Of a stretch of DNA of 64,000 nucleotides, positions 40,981 through 50,876 are shown in pieces. This DNA comes from Thioalkalivibrio sp. K90mix. Its GTDB lineage: Bacteria > Pseudomonadota > Gammaproteobacteria > Ectothiorhodospirales > Ectothiorhodospiraceae. Where the stretch lies: assembly GCF_000025545.1 (NCBI RefSeq), contig NC_013930.1:124001-188000 (forward strand), read 5' to 3'. Numbering within the stretch: the stretch's first letter is position 1; each line of letters opens with the position of its first letter. The notes beneath the pieces are model-generated. The model was not told where the DNA came from, searched no databases, and saw nothing but the letters and a program-made list of their open reading frames with translations. A program made the translations under genes and the position numbers.

Positions 40981-42938
40981 CGAATGCCTCCATCAGTGAA
41001 GAATTCGAGCTCGGGAGGCTCTCCACGATGGGCCTCAAGGAGTGGTGGCACGTTTCCCTCCTGCTGCCCGAAGCATGGGAGGACTACCGCAGTACACTCC
41101 GGTACGCCTATGAGCTTTCTGCGCTGGAAGATGGTTCGGATGTAGTGGTCCAGGGGGTCGTCGGCCAGGAGCCTTCCGTTTCGTTCTCGGGCGGCCGACC
41201 GCGGACTCAGGTGCAGATCCGCCTATCGGACGACACGCCGATCGCATTTTCCCTGTTCGGCGACACCCGCGGGATCAGCGATACCATCGCCACCGGCAGT
41301 ACGGTGTTGTGTCGCGGACGACTAGCGCGTATGGACACGCGAATGTTCATCAACAACGCCGCGCTGGTTGAGCCGCGCTGGGCGGGAAAGATTCGCCCAG
41401 TGTATCCGGCCCCGAGAGGTGTAATGAAGGCAAGCACGGTGCGAGAACGGGTCAGCGAAGTGATCGAGGCGGCAATCCCAGAGGGGGCCGCGTGGGTGAC
41501 CCAGGAGGTCCAGCGGGCGGCCGGTTCCATAGGGATCGAGGTAAAGACCAGCGAAACGGATGTACGGGAGTGGCTTCAAAAAGCACATGCCCCGGATACG
41601 CCGGAAGACGGTATGCGTGCAAGCCGCAAGCTCGAGGAGTTGGCGGCGCTGGCGGCGCTGGCAAAGGCCTACAGCGCCAAACAGTGTGGGTCGCGGGCGC
41701 ATGCGCTGGATCTCAGAGGCTGGAGGAGTCGAGCGGGGGATGTTCCGTTCACGATGACCGAGGAGCAGGAAGCAGCCGTCGAAGCGATCACCCAGCAAAT
41801 GAATACGATGGAGCCCCAACGTCACCTCTTGAGCGGGGATGTGGGGACCGGCAAGACCGTCGTGTTCGGGCTTGTGGCCGCCGCGACCTACGATGCCGGG
41901 TATTCGGCCGCGGTTATGCTGCCGAATGAGCCGCTGGCCCAGCAGGTCGCACGGGAGTTGGGGGAAATGTGGCCGGACATCTCGTTCGTGACGGTGGCTG
42001 GCGATTCAGTCCCGCACCCGCAGGCCGGGGTCGATGACCCGGTCATCTTTGTTGGCACGACGGCCTTGCTCTCGCGGATCAACGAAGACGCCCGGCCGCG
42101 GATAGGTCTGGTCGTAGTCGATGAGCAGCAGAAATACAGCGTCGCGCAGCGTGAGCAGCTCGCGCAGGACGGGGCGCACCTCCTGGAGGCCACCGCGACC
42201 TGCATCCCGAGGACGATGGCTCTCATCCGCTATGGGGCCATGCAGCTATCACAGCTGCGCACGCCCCATACGCCGAAAGAGATCACGACGCAGGTGGTGC
42301 CGGGTGCGGAATCCAAGCGTGTGTTCAGCCAGATCCAGAAGACCCTCGAGAAAGGGCATCAGGTCCTGGTGGTGTACCCACTGAAGGAAGGTGACCCGAA
42401 CGACCGGATGGCGCTGAGCAACGCCATTGAGTTTTGGAAGAAACGTTACGGAGATCGTGTCGCGGCGATCTCGGGAAGCATGGAGGACACCGAGAAGGAG
42501 CAGGCGTTGGCCCGCCTTCGATCGGGGGCGGCGGACATCCTGATTGGGACCACGGTCGTTGAGGTGGGATTAAATGCACCAGGGCTGCGGCACATCGTTA
42601 TTGCCGATGCATCCCGGTACGGACTGATGCAGCTGCACCAGTTGCGCGGCCGGGTTGCCCGCCAGGGCGGGAAAGGGCTTTGCAGCCTGATCGTCCCAGA
42701 TAACGCGAAGGAACGTACGCTGGAGCGCTTCCGCGTACTGGAATCCACACAAGACGGGTTCGAAGTTGCCGAACATGACATGCGGCTACGCGGCTTCGGC
42801 GATCTCGGAGCGGATGGCGGCACGCAGCACGGGGGCGATGAGACCTTCCTGTTCGGGAAGAAGATCGACGTGGAGGTCGCCGACAAGGTGGCAGGCGCGA
42901 TCCGCAGCCGCATCGAGGAACGATACGCCGGCGGGTGA
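40977..42938 (+). CDS. RecG-like helicase
   Basis: 653 residues. The N-terminal third has an OB-like wedge region (VVVQGVVGQEPSVSFSGGRPRTQVQIRL). Helicase motifs: Walker A SGDVGTGKT, motif II VVVDEQQKYSVAQREQL (RecG has DEQH; here DEQQ), then LVVYPLKEGD, GTTVVEVGLNAPGLRHIVI and HQLRGRVARQGGKGLC. The TRG-like region near the end reads AEHDMRLRGFGDL. RecG remodels forks and D-loops. It is co-translated with the DsbC-like gene and precedes the relaxase, giving a conjugation-linked DNA-processing set. Shorter N-terminal wedge than chromosomal RecG. Confidence 0.85.
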   Translation: MTNASISEEFELGRLSTMGLKEWWHVSLLLPEAWEDYRSTLRYAYELSALEDGSDVVVQGVVGQEPSVSFSGGRPRTQVQIRLSDDTPIAFSLFGDTRGISDTIATGSTVLCRGRLARMDTRMFINNAALVEPRWAGKIRPVYPAPRGVMKASTVRERVSEVIEAAIPEGAAWVTQEVQRAAGSIGIEVKTSETDVREWLQKAHAPDTPEDGMRASRKLEELAALAALAKAYSAKQCGSRAHALDLRGWRSRAGDVPFTMTEEQEAAVEAITQQMNTMEPQRHLLSGDVGTGKTVVFGLVAAATYDAGYSAAVMLPNEPLAQQVARELGEMWPDISFVTVAGDSVPHPQAGVDDPVIFVGTTALLSRINEDARPRIGLVVVDEQQKYSVAQREQLAQDGAHLLEATATCIPRTMALIRYGAMQLSQLRTPHTPKEITTQVVPGAESKRVFSQIQKTLEKGHQVLVVYPLKEGDPNDRMALSNAIEFWKKRYGDRVAAISGSMEDTEKEQALARLRSGAADILIGTTVVEVGLNAPGLRHIVIADASRYGLMQLHQLRGRVARQGGKGLCSLIVPDNAKERTLERFRVLESTQDGFEVAEHDMRLRGFGDLGADGGTQHGGDETFLFGKKIDVEVADKVAGAIRSRIEERYAGG

Positions 42939-42977
42939 TCGGTAGATTTCCCCCGGCATACGCAGCAAGGAGGCCGC

Positions 42978-45900
42978 GTGCAAGTAGTGCAGGAAGCAAT
43001 TCGACGTTTTCGGGACGCATGGAACGCATTGGTATCCGGTGCGTCCGAAGGAGCCGCGGCGGAAGGCCCTACAGAGCAGGCCCGGAGCCGGAACCTTAAC
43101 CGCGCCCGTCAGGCGGATGTGCGTCCCCTGAACCTCGAAGATGACATTCCGCGCTATCCATCGTACATGGACGGGCTCCCGGCGGTTCCGGTCAAAACGG
43201 TACTCCAGACGCAGATGGAACTCCTGGCGAAGATTCGTGGCGAGTTCGAGGTGAACACGGACGAGGAGCGCATGATCTTCGAGCGTTCGCTGCGCCGGTT
43301 TGCCGCGATCGTTCATCTGCTTCCCGCCTCCGAGAATGACCATCACGCCCGCGCCGGCGGTCTGTTCCGGCACGGTCTCGAGGTTGCGCACCATGCCCTG
43401 AAGATCAGTCACGTTCACGCACCCTTTGCGCGATCCGAGTATGCGGAACGCCGAAAGGAGCTGAACATCCGCTTCCGTTATGCGGTCCTGGTTGCGGCGC
43501 TTTGCCACGACATCGGCAAGCCAATCACGGATATTAACGTCACGGACGACTCGGGCTCTCGCCGCTGGAATCCCTTTGGCGCCAGCATCCCCCAGTGGGC
43601 GCAGGATCTGGGGGTTGAGCGCTACTTCATTCACTGGAATCGGGGGCGCAGCAAGCGCCACGAGCCCGCGTCACTCACTCTGTTGAGCGAGATCCTTGGG
43701 ACAGGGGGCAAGGCGTTCCTGAGTGACTACCCCTCCAGCCTGTTCTCCGACACGCTCGAAGCAGTAGGCGGCGATGCGAGCCCGCTGAATGTGATCGCCA
43801 AGGTGGTGAAAACGGCGGATTCGAGTTCGACGGCCGCGGACAAGCGCCAGACCGTTTCGGACTACGGCGGCACCGGGATCCCGGTCGAGCGGTACTACCT
43901 CTCGGCGATGCGGCGCCTGCTGAGTGAGCGCGGGTGGAAGCCCAATAAACCCGGGAGTGCCCTCTGGGTCCTGGACGGAATCGCCTTTCTGGTATGGCCG
44001 GCCGCCGGTCAGGATGTCCGCAAGCTGCTCCAGAAAGATCAGGTGCGGGGGATTCCGCTGGACAAGGACACGATTGCCCGCGAAATGCTCGACCGGAATC
44101 TCGCGACTCCCTTTGTGGATGACGAGAACAACACGCAGACGCTTTGGCCGATCCGTCCGGAACCGCTAGCCCACGGCAAAGGCGCCAAATTGACCCTGTG
44201 GGCATTGCGACTGGCTTCGGTCGACATGTTGACGGATGAGCCGATCGCCTCGGTGGGAGGCGTTTACGGTGGGGATGCGTTGGCCGTGGCAGGCGAGAGC
44301 GACACCCGCGGCACGCGTGAGGATCACGCAGAAGAAGTGATACCCGACGCAGGAAATGCGGCGGAGCCGGAGATTCCGCAAAGCGGCGCAGCAGAGATGC
44401 AAGTCTCGCCTCCTGCGAAGCCCGCGCCCACCCCAGAGCAGGCAAAGCGCAAGAAGAAAGTGCCGGGCACCGACACGCGCTCGGAAAGCCTGTCGCTGGA
44501 CGACCCGGACGCAGTCCAGCCCAGCGACCTCCCTGAGCATGAACCCCCTCGGAAGATCCCGCAGGATCGTATCGTCGAGATGGACGACGAAGCGCGCCGG
44601 GAGTTCTTTGAGAACAATGCCCTGATGGGGCATATCCTCCAGGCCTTCGCGGAGGACCTGAATCGCGCCACGGTGGCATCGCCGGATATCGCCACGGTGG
44701 CCTACGAGGTGGAGGGGAACGAAGGGCGCAAGGTCAAAATTGTCGCCCTGCGCGCGCCGGACTTCTTCGCGGATTGTATGCCGGATATGGAGATCGTCCG
44801 AGAGGAAGCCAAGAGCTCGGGTCTGTTCCTGCTCAATGCCAATGCGGAACTGCCTTTCAGTGTGGATGAGGACGCCGCGGAATGGTGGCGCCTGGACTAT
44901 GCCGCGAGCCATGCGGTGTTGCGGCACGCTTCGAAGTACGTCGAGAAGATTCGTCGAAAAAGGGAAAAGGGCGAGCCGGGCGGTCAGGCAGCAAAACGCC
45001 CCAGTCGCGCGCAGGACTTGGGGGGGCGCAAGGCGCGCATGCAAGAGCGCAAGGACAAAGACCAGGGAGTCAAGGCCGAGACGCCAACAATGCCGGAAGA
45101 CGCACCCATGGATACGGATGCGCCGCCGGTTGTGGATGCCGATGAAGCGGCTCCGATGGTTCCGGAACCGGAAGGCGGCAGCGGGCCCGCGTCACAGTCG
45201 CATTCGGCACAGCCGGATGAGAAAACGGACCAAGGCGGCCAGCGGCCGGATGAACCGGGCCTCGAGAAGCCGGCGAAGCCGGAAAAGTCGGGCGAGCCGC
45301 GCAAGCCAGTGGCAGTGGCGGCCGGGAAAATCACGCCGCTTGCGAGCCGCTCTGGGAGCAAGAGCACGGGAACCAGGGCCAAGCCGCGTCCTGAGCGTCT
45401 GGTGTTCAGTGGAGGCAAGAAGTCGGCGCCGGATACGGATTTGAAACCGGCGGAAAAAGGCCAGGCGAAGACTCGTGCAGAAAATCACGACGAGAAGATC
45501 GAGTTCGGCGAGCAAATCACCGAAGTGGATGGCGTGAAGGCGCGGATCAAGTGGGCCAAGCGGTCGGGGCAGTCGGAATCCGAGCCTGAGAGCGTACCGC
45601 TCGGCGGCAGCGGGAAAGGAGCCTCGGGACCCGAGAAAGAAGCATCCGAAGACCAAGCCGTGGCGCAATCCCCGGAAAAGGAAGATCCGCTAGAGGGGCA
45701 ATCGGTCTCGGGGTCTGGTGGCACCCCAGACGCGGATTCCGAAGCGCCGGCGCCGAAGAAGAAGAGCCGGTCACGCAAGCGGCGCAAGTCGAAGAAGGTG
45801 CCAGCGCCCCCACCGTCCGAACGTCCGCTACGCGACGACGGTGGCCCGGTCATTCGCGCCAAGCGGAAGGATGAAGTCAGAAAGGCCGATAACGACACAG

Positions 45901-46268
45901 CGCCATCCCCGGAACAAGGCCCTGGGACCGAGACGGCCCATCAGCAAGAAGCGGCGGAGACCCCGAAGAGCTCGGAGCCCCAACCGATGGATGCGCGGGA
46001 GCGCAAGAAGAAGATCCAGGCCGAGGTGATGAGGGTTCTCAAGGACCGCTGGGAAAGTGGATTGCCGGAAATATCCAACCAAGAGCTCAGGGAAGTCGTG
46101 GGGGCTGCTGTGAATATCGAAATTCGCGACCATCATTTGCGGGTTGCACTGGCAAAAGTGAAGGCCGAGCGAATTGAGATGGAAGTGAACGGTGAGAAGA
46201 AGGAGGGCTACCGAATAAACGAGGCGGTCGCTGACCGACTAAGAACACTGACCAGGGAAGGTGAGTAA
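42978..46268 (+). CDS. traI: MobH-family conjugative relaxase (TraI_2 domain)
   Basis: 1096 residues from GTG with CAAGGAGG upstream. Residues 50-460 are the TraI_2 domain of MobH relaxases, with HD-type metal motifs: HHARAGGLFRHGLEVAHHAL and ALCHDIGKPITD, then KRHEPASLTLL. A long low-complexity linker rich in Glu, Lys, Pro and Ala covers about residues 640-980. The C-terminal domain (AEVMRVLKDRWESGLPEISNQELREVVGAAVNIEIRDHHLRVALAKVKAERIEM) fits the TraI_2 C-terminal winged-helix module. The enzyme nicks oriT and leads DNA into the recipient. The start of the coupling protein overlaps its stop by one base. Confidence 0.88.
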   Translation: MQVVQEAIRRFRDAWNALVSGASEGAAAEGPTEQARSRNLNRARQADVRPLNLEDDIPRYPSYMDGLPAVPVKTVLQTQMELLAKIRGEFEVNTDEERMIFERSLRRFAAIVHLLPASENDHHARAGGLFRHGLEVAHHALKISHVHAPFARSEYAERRKELNIRFRYAVLVAALCHDIGKPITDINVTDDSGSRRWNPFGASIPQWAQDLGVERYFIHWNRGRSKRHEPASLTLLSEILGTGGKAFLSDYPSSLFSDTLEAVGGDASPLNVIAKVVKTADSSSTAADKRQTVSDYGGTGIPVERYYLSAMRRLLSERGWKPNKPGSALWVLDGIAFLVWPAAGQDVRKLLQKDQVRGIPLDKDTIAREMLDRNLATPFVDDENNTQTLWPIRPEPLAHGKGAKLTLWALRLASVDMLTDEPIASVGGVYGGDALAVAGESDTRGTREDHAEEVIPDAGNAAEPEIPQSGAAEMQVSPPAKPAPTPEQAKRKKKVPGTDTRSESLSLDDPDAVQPSDLPEHEPPRKIPQDRIVEMDDEARREFFENNALMGHILQAFAEDLNRATVASPDIATVAYEVEGNEGRKVKIVALRAPDFFADCMPDMEIVREEAKSSGLFLLNANAELPFSVDEDAAEWWRLDYAASHAVLRHASKYVEKIRRKREKGEPGGQAAKRPSRAQDLGGRKARMQERKDKDQGVKAETPTMPEDAPMDTDAPPVVDADEAAPMVPEPEGGSGPASQSHSAQPDEKTDQGGQRPDEPGLEKPAKPEKSGEPRKPVAVAAGKITPLASRSGSKSTGTRAKPRPERLVFSGGKKSAPDTDLKPAEKGQAKTRAENHDEKIEFGEQITEVDGVKARIKWAKRSGQSESEPESVPLGGSGKGASGPEKEASEDQAVAQSPEKEDPLEGQSVSGSGGTPDADSEAPAPKKKSRSRKRRKSKKVPAPPPSERPLRDDGGPVIRAKRKDEVRKADNDTAPSPEQGPGTETAHQQEAAETPKSSEPQPMDARERKKKIQAEVMRVLKDRWESGLPEISNQELREVVGAAVNIEIRDHHLRVALAKVKAERIEMEVNGEKKEGYRINEAVADRLRTLTREGE

Positions 46269-48115
46269 TGCTGACGTCGCATGACGAGTACGAAGTCCCG
46301 TTTCGTCCGAACTTCGAGCTGAGGAGCGCGGCCGCGTGGGCCGTGGCGGCCGGTGGCTGCGTGTTGGCCGGGTGGATGATCGCTGCGCCAGCCGGACTCA
46401 TGGTGGTCTCGGCGGGAGTCTGCCTGATGGGGGCGGCTTACCGAGGCGCACAGGGTTTCCCCCGTTTGCGGGAATACCAGCGGGTCCGTAGCGGCAAGCT
46501 GGAATTTACGGACATGAAGGAGCTGCTGAGCAAGCAGAAACCCGACGCCTTGTGGATCGGCCGGGGATACGAGTGGGACAAGACGGCCGCGAATCGGGCG
46601 TATTCGATCTGGCGCCGCGGGGTCGAGAATGTCCTGGGAAAGGTCGATACGGCCACTGGTGGGGCCTTCTGGATGCAGGGGCTCAAGCGGGTGGAGGACC
46701 TGTACGTCAAGACGAAGTTTCTCGAAGGGCATACGTTGATTGTAGGCACGACCGGTGCTGGCAAAACACGCCTGTACGACATCCTGCTCACGCAGCTGGT
46801 GGCCCGGAACGAGGGTCCGGTGATCGTCATAGACCCGAAGGGTGACCACGAGATGCGTGAGAACATGCGGCGTGCATGCGAGGCCACAGGCAACCCGGAA
46901 CGCTTCCAGATGTTCCATCCGGCCTACGCGGACCGATCGGTGCGCATCGACCCGCTCAAGAACTGGAACCGGGCAACAGAGGTGGCGAGTCGAATCGCGG
47001 ACCTGATGCCCACGGAGTCGGGCGGCGACCCCTTCCAGGCGATTGCCTGGAACGCACTCAACTCTGGAATTCAGGGGATGGTCGAGATCGGCGAGATGCC
47101 GAGCATCGTCAAAATCCGGTCGTACATTGAGGGTGGTCCGGGGCCGCTCCTTCGCCGCGTACTGCCCGTTCACTTTGAACGCTGGAACAGCGATTGGAAC
47201 AACGCCTATCGGACCTACATGTCCGGAAATCCGGATATTGGCGGCGGCAAGCGCGGGCAGCAGTCGGCCGAGGACGAAGAAATCAACAAGATGGTGGCGT
47301 TCTACACCGATCTAGTGGCAAAAGAGGAGCGCAGCTCGGTTCTGGATGGTCTCATTACCGCCTACAAGCACGACAGGGAGCATTTCCAGAAGCTCATCGC
47401 CAGTCTCATCCCGATCCTGTCCATGCTGACCTCCGATGTTATGGGTGAGCTGTTGAGTCCCGATTACGAAGACATGGACGATGACCGCCCGATCATCGAT
47501 ATGCAGAAGGTCATCCGTGACAACACGGTCCTGTACATCGGGCTGGATTCCCTGTCGGACAAGACCGTCGGGTCGGCGATCGGTGCGATACTGCTGGCGG
47601 ACCTCGCGGCGGTCGCGGGTGATCTGTACAACTACGGGACGCCCGAGACCCGGAAGGCCATGTGGATCTGTGTGGACGAAGCCAGTGAAGTGCTGAATGA
47701 GCCGGCCGTTCGCATCCTGAACAAGGGACGTGGGGCCGGTATGCGCGCCATGATGGCGACGCAGACAATGGCCGACGTGGAGGTCAGGATGGGCGGTGAG
47801 GCCGATGCGCTGCAAAGCCTAGGGAACTTCAACAACGGGATCTATCTGCGCGTCCGTGATGGCAAAACACAGGAGTACGTTACGAAATCGCTACCCACCG
47901 TGCGGATCGAGGATATGGAAACCGGGTACCGTGAAATGGCCGGTGAGCTGGGTGAAATGGAGGCCAGCAAGGCGGGGTACTCCGAAGCGCTCAAGAAGGA
48001 GGATCTCGAGCTGATCCCACCGGCTCTTCTGGGGGAGATCCCGGATCTCCAGTTCTTTGCGCACCTGAAGGATGGAAGGCTGCTGAAAGTGCAGACCCCG
48101 ATCCTGACAGGGTAG
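46268..48115 (+). CDS. traD: TraD-type coupling protein (T4CP)
   Basis: 615 residues. Two membrane helices at about 17-55, then the hexameric ATPase: Walker A VGTTGAGKTRLYD, VIVIDPKGDHEMR, the Walker B region WICVDEASEVLN, and MMATQTMADVEVRMG. It matches TraD of SXT/R391 and IncA/C, which accompanies MobH relaxases. It pumps the relaxase-DNA complex into the secretion channel. Directly coupled to the relaxase gene. Confidence 0.9.
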   Translation: MLTSHDEYEVPFRPNFELRSAAAWAVAAGGCVLAGWMIAAPAGLMVVSAGVCLMGAAYRGAQGFPRLREYQRVRSGKLEFTDMKELLSKQKPDALWIGRGYEWDKTAANRAYSIWRRGVENVLGKVDTATGGAFWMQGLKRVEDLYVKTKFLEGHTLIVGTTGAGKTRLYDILLTQLVARNEGPVIVIDPKGDHEMRENMRRACEATGNPERFQMFHPAYADRSVRIDPLKNWNRATEVASRIADLMPTESGGDPFQAIAWNALNSGIQGMVEIGEMPSIVKIRSYIEGGPGPLLRRVLPVHFERWNSDWNNAYRTYMSGNPDIGGGKRGQQSAEDEEINKMVAFYTDLVAKEERSSVLDGLITAYKHDREHFQKLIASLIPILSMLTSDVMGELLSPDYEDMDDDRPIIDMQKVIRDNTVLYIGLDSLSDKTVGSAIGAILLADLAAVAGDLYNYGTPETRKAMWICVDEASEVLNEPAVRILNKGRGAGMRAMMATQTMADVEVRMGGEADALQSLGNFNNGIYLRVRDGKTQEYVTKSLPTVRIEDMETGYREMAGELGEMEASKAGYSEALKKEDLELIPPALLGEIPDLQFFAHLKDGRLLKVQTPILTG

Positions 48116-48157
48116 TACCCCACTCACATTGATTTGATGCGCTCAAGGGACTGAGCT

Positions 48158-48811
48158 ATGCCGACAACACCACAATCCCCCCGGCAGCCGTTGAGTAAGG
48201 CCCGAATTGCCTTCGCGATTGTGCTGCTCCAGACCGTTTTCCTGTTCCTGTTCGACGCGCAGGATTATCTATCGCGCGTGATCGAGATTGAGCGTGACTG
48301 GAATGCGGCGGTCATGGGGCCGTCCGCCGAGGCCGAGTTTAAGGACCGTGCGGACCGGGCGTTCTACACCTGGGTGGTGGATTCAGGGCTCTATTCATCG
48401 GTTCGGTCGTGGACGCAGAGTGCCGCATCGGCCATGACCTTTGGCGATGCCGCACGAGCCAGCGTCAGTGAGGGCTCACTGTGGAGTCAGATTGAAGTGT
48501 TCTGGTTGGCGCTGTGGGCCATGTTCTATCGCCTCATGGCGTCGTTCTCGTGGCTGATCGTGTCGGCGCCTTTGTTCGCCGCACTAATGTTCGATGCCAT
48601 CAATGGACGAGAGATCCGAAAATGGCGGTTTGAGCTGTCGTCACCGATGAAGCTCGATACCTACAAGAAGGGGGCCGTGCTGACTGGGGCGTTGCTGGTG
48701 TATGCGCCCTTCGCCTTGGTGCCGACCCCGGCGTGGGTGGTGCCAATTCTCGTGGGCGTGACCCTGCTCCTGGTGGGTGGCCAGATCCGCTCAACCCAGA
48801 AGCGTGTCTGA
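48158..48811 (+). CDS. DUF4400 membrane protein (TraJ-like)
   Basis: 217 residues. One N-terminal membrane helix (AFAIVLLQTVFLFLFDAQ), a periplasmic stretch, then three helices. The text (YLSRVIEIERDWNAAVMG, APLFAALMFDAINGREIRKWRFE) fits the DUF4400 family found after traD in SXT, IncA/C and related elements. Likely an accessory inner-membrane component for coupling or mating-pair formation; exact role unknown. Confidence 0.75.
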   Translation: MPTTPQSPRQPLSKARIAFAIVLLQTVFLFLFDAQDYLSRVIEIERDWNAAVMGPSAEAEFKDRADRAFYTWVVDSGLYSSVRSWTQSAASAMTFGDAARASVSEGSLWSQIEVFWLALWAMFYRLMASFSWLIVSAPLFAALMFDAINGREIRKWRFELSSPMKLDTYKKGAVLTGALLVYAPFALVPTPAWVVPILVGVTLLLVGGQIRSTQKRV

Positions 48812-48884
48812 CGGTGGCACGAGAATTACGCAGCCGTTATAGTGGAACGAATGCGGCTCAAGGAAGGGCCTGAAGGAGAGTGTC

Positions 48885-49934
48885 ATGGAAGACAGTCAAG
48901 AACGCCTCGCGCAGCAGATGCTGCGCAAACACCTGAAACCGATCGCCGAGCACCTCGATGACCCCGAAGTGCAAGAGGTGATGGTGAATTCACCGTCCTC
49001 GGTTTGGGTGGAAAAGGCGGGCCAGGTTCAGCAGGTCGAATCCAAGCTGTCGGACGACGCCGTTCGCGCTGCGATCGTGCTGATGGGTCGTCTGGACCGA
49101 AAGGACGTCAACGAGAACTCCGCCGACGCCATCATCGACACCCAGATCGAGGGCATGCGCGTTGCCGCGGCCCTCGCCCCCATCGCCCAGGACGGGCATT
49201 CCATCTGTATCCGAAAGCACCGGAAGGTCCGGTTCTCCACCGAAGACTACGCCGAGCAGCTGGCGGCCTTTCACAACGGTGAGGCGGCTGAGGTCAAGCT
49301 GGACGAGCGCGAACCGGAGCCTCCCAGGGTATCCGGGGAAGGGCTTTCGGACTGGGTTCAGTGGCTCATTCGAGCCAGCAAGAATTTCCTCGTCTCCGGC
49401 GGAACCTCGTCGGGGAAAACAGCACTGCTGAATGCGCTTCTCCAGCACATCCCCGAGCAGGACCGAGTCATGGTTCTGGAGGATGTGCCGGAGTTGGATA
49501 TCGGTGTGCCGAACTGCGTGCGGGTGCAGACCAATCATCAGATCGGTATCGGGATGCAGAACCTGCTCAAGCTGGCGCTGCGGTATCGCCCGGACCGTAT
49601 TGTAATTGGCGAGATACGTGGGGCCGAAGCATTCGATCTGTTGCAGGCCATGAACACCGGGCACGACGGCTGTTGCTGTTCGCTACACGCCAACAGCGCG
49701 AGCCAGGCGCTGGCTCGCCTCGAGACGTTGGTGCTCACCGCCGACGTGGGTTGGCCGATGGAGGCGATCCGGGCGCAGATCGGCAACACCATTGACTACG
49801 TCATCCAGATGAGCCGGACCCAGGGTCGACGCCATCTTGCGGAGATCGCGCGTGTGGACGGTTATCACGATGGCGAGTATCGGCTGACACCGGTGTTCTA
49901 CTTCAACCCCGCCGAAAGCGAAGGCCCGGGGTAG
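48885..49934 (+). CDS. virB11: VirB11/TrbB-family secretion ATPase
   Basis: 349 residues; TGAAGGAGAG precedes the ATG. N-terminal domain AEHLDDPEVQEVMVNSPSSVWVEK, then Walker A GGTSSGKT (172-179), Asp box VMVLEDVPELDI, Walker B DRIVIGEIRGAEAFDLLQAMNTGHDG and His box SLHANSASQALARLE. Forms a hexamer at the cytoplasmic base, switching the machine between pilus assembly and DNA transfer. First gene of the virB block; the 73-bp gap before it may hold a promoter. Confidence 0.93.
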   Translation: MEDSQERLAQQMLRKHLKPIAEHLDDPEVQEVMVNSPSSVWVEKAGQVQQVESKLSDDAVRAAIVLMGRLDRKDVNENSADAIIDTQIEGMRVAAALAPIAQDGHSICIRKHRKVRFSTEDYAEQLAAFHNGEAAEVKLDEREPEPPRVSGEGLSDWVQWLIRASKNFLVSGGTSSGKTALLNALLQHIPEQDRVMVLEDVPELDIGVPNCVRVQTNHQIGIGMQNLLKLALRYRPDRIVIGEIRGAEAFDLLQAMNTGHDGCCCSLHANSASQALARLETLVLTADVGWPMEAIRAQIGNTIDYVIQMSRTQGRRHLAEIARVDGYHDGEYRLTPVFYFNPAESEGPG

Positions 49935-50077
49935 AAGCGAAGATCTCAGCCAGGTGCGTTGTTGTGACGTGCGTGGCGGGAGAAGGCGGGCTCGATGTGG
50001 GCCTGAAATGGGAAAGCCCCGATTCGCGGGAAGCGGTGTCGGGGGGGGAAACAGAAACGACGCGAGGGAATGCGGAA

Positions 50078-50476
50078 ATGATCGAACAAATGAAGGAGCA
50101 GGCGCTGGAGCGCGCCGAACGAGCGAGCAGTTTTGTCGCGCGCCATCGATCCGAGCTGATGAAGTGGAATATCGTGAGCCTGTTGGCGTTGATTGTCATC
50201 TTCACGATCGAGCCTGCGATGGCGCAGTCAGTGGATACGACCCAAGCCATGCCGTGGGAAGGCCCCTTGGAAACCATTATGAACTCGCTGTGCGGGCCTG
50301 TGGCCTCGATGGCGGCGGTCATCGCGTTTGTCGTGACCGGTCTGCTAGTGGCCTTCGGTGAAGCGAATGGCCTGTTCGGCGTGATGATGCGGATTGCTTT
50401 CGGGCTGAGTATTGCCCTGTTCTCTGTGAACTTCCTGGAGTTCGTCGGGGTGTCGGGATTCGTCTGCGGACGGTAG
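50078..50476 (+). CDS. virB2: VirB2/TrbC-like pilin 1
   Basis: 132 residues from ATG 50078 with GAGGGAA 7 nt upstream; longer in-frame starts are unlikely. A long n-region is followed by the signal WNIVSLLALIVIFTIEPAMAQ. The mature part is about 80 residues with two membrane helices around a short polar loop, as in VirB2/TrbC major pilins. Contains LCGPVASMAAVIAFVVTGLLVAFGE. A second related gene follows after 5 bp. Confidence 0.8.
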   Translation: MIEQMKEQALERAERASSFVARHRSELMKWNIVSLLALIVIFTIEPAMAQSVDTTQAMPWEGPLETIMNSLCGPVASMAAVIAFVVTGLLVAFGEANGLFGVMMRIAFGLSIALFSVNFLEFVGVSGFVCGR

Positions 50477-50481
50477 CCGTC

Positions 50482-50850
50482 ATGGTCACACAGGAGGCGC
50501 TTGAACGGGCGGGCCGGGTCTTCGTGGCCTGCCTGCCCGCAATACTGGTTTTGGTCGGTCTGTGGCCTGAGAGCCTCATGGCGCAGGACGGCGGGCGTGG
50601 GATTTCGGACGACCGGGTCCCCTGGATCGAAACGCTCACCCAGATCCGGGACTCATTCTGTGGCCCGGTCGCGCACTACACCGTGGTAATCGCGATCGTG
50701 GTGACTGGCCTGACGATGGCGTTCGGGGAGATTCAGGGTATGGCGCTCACGCTGATGCGCGTGGTGATGGGGTCATCGATCGCTTTGATGGCGGTGAAGT
50801 TTATTGGCGCCTTCGGGTTCGGCGACGCCGAATGCACCGCTCGGATGTGA
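50482..50850 (+). CDS. VirB2/TrbC-like pilin 2
   Basis: 122 residues. Signal-like start with LMAQDG cleavage, then two membrane helices. SFCGPVAHYTVVIAIVVTGLTMAFGEIQGMALTLMRVVMGSSIALMAVKFIGAFG aligns with the preceding pilin (CGPVA, VVTGL, AFGE, SIAL). A tandem duplicate that has diverged. It may be a minor pilin or alternative pilus subunit. No clear ribosome site beyond coupling to the first pilin. Confidence 0.75.
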   Translation: MVTQEALERAGRVFVACLPAILVLVGLWPESLMAQDGGRGISDDRVPWIETLTQIRDSFCGPVAHYTVVIAIVVTGLTMAFGEIQGMALTLMRVVMGSSIALMAVKFIGAFGFGDAECTARM

Positions 50851-50876
50851 TGTAGGGCGATTCAAGGAGGAATTGC

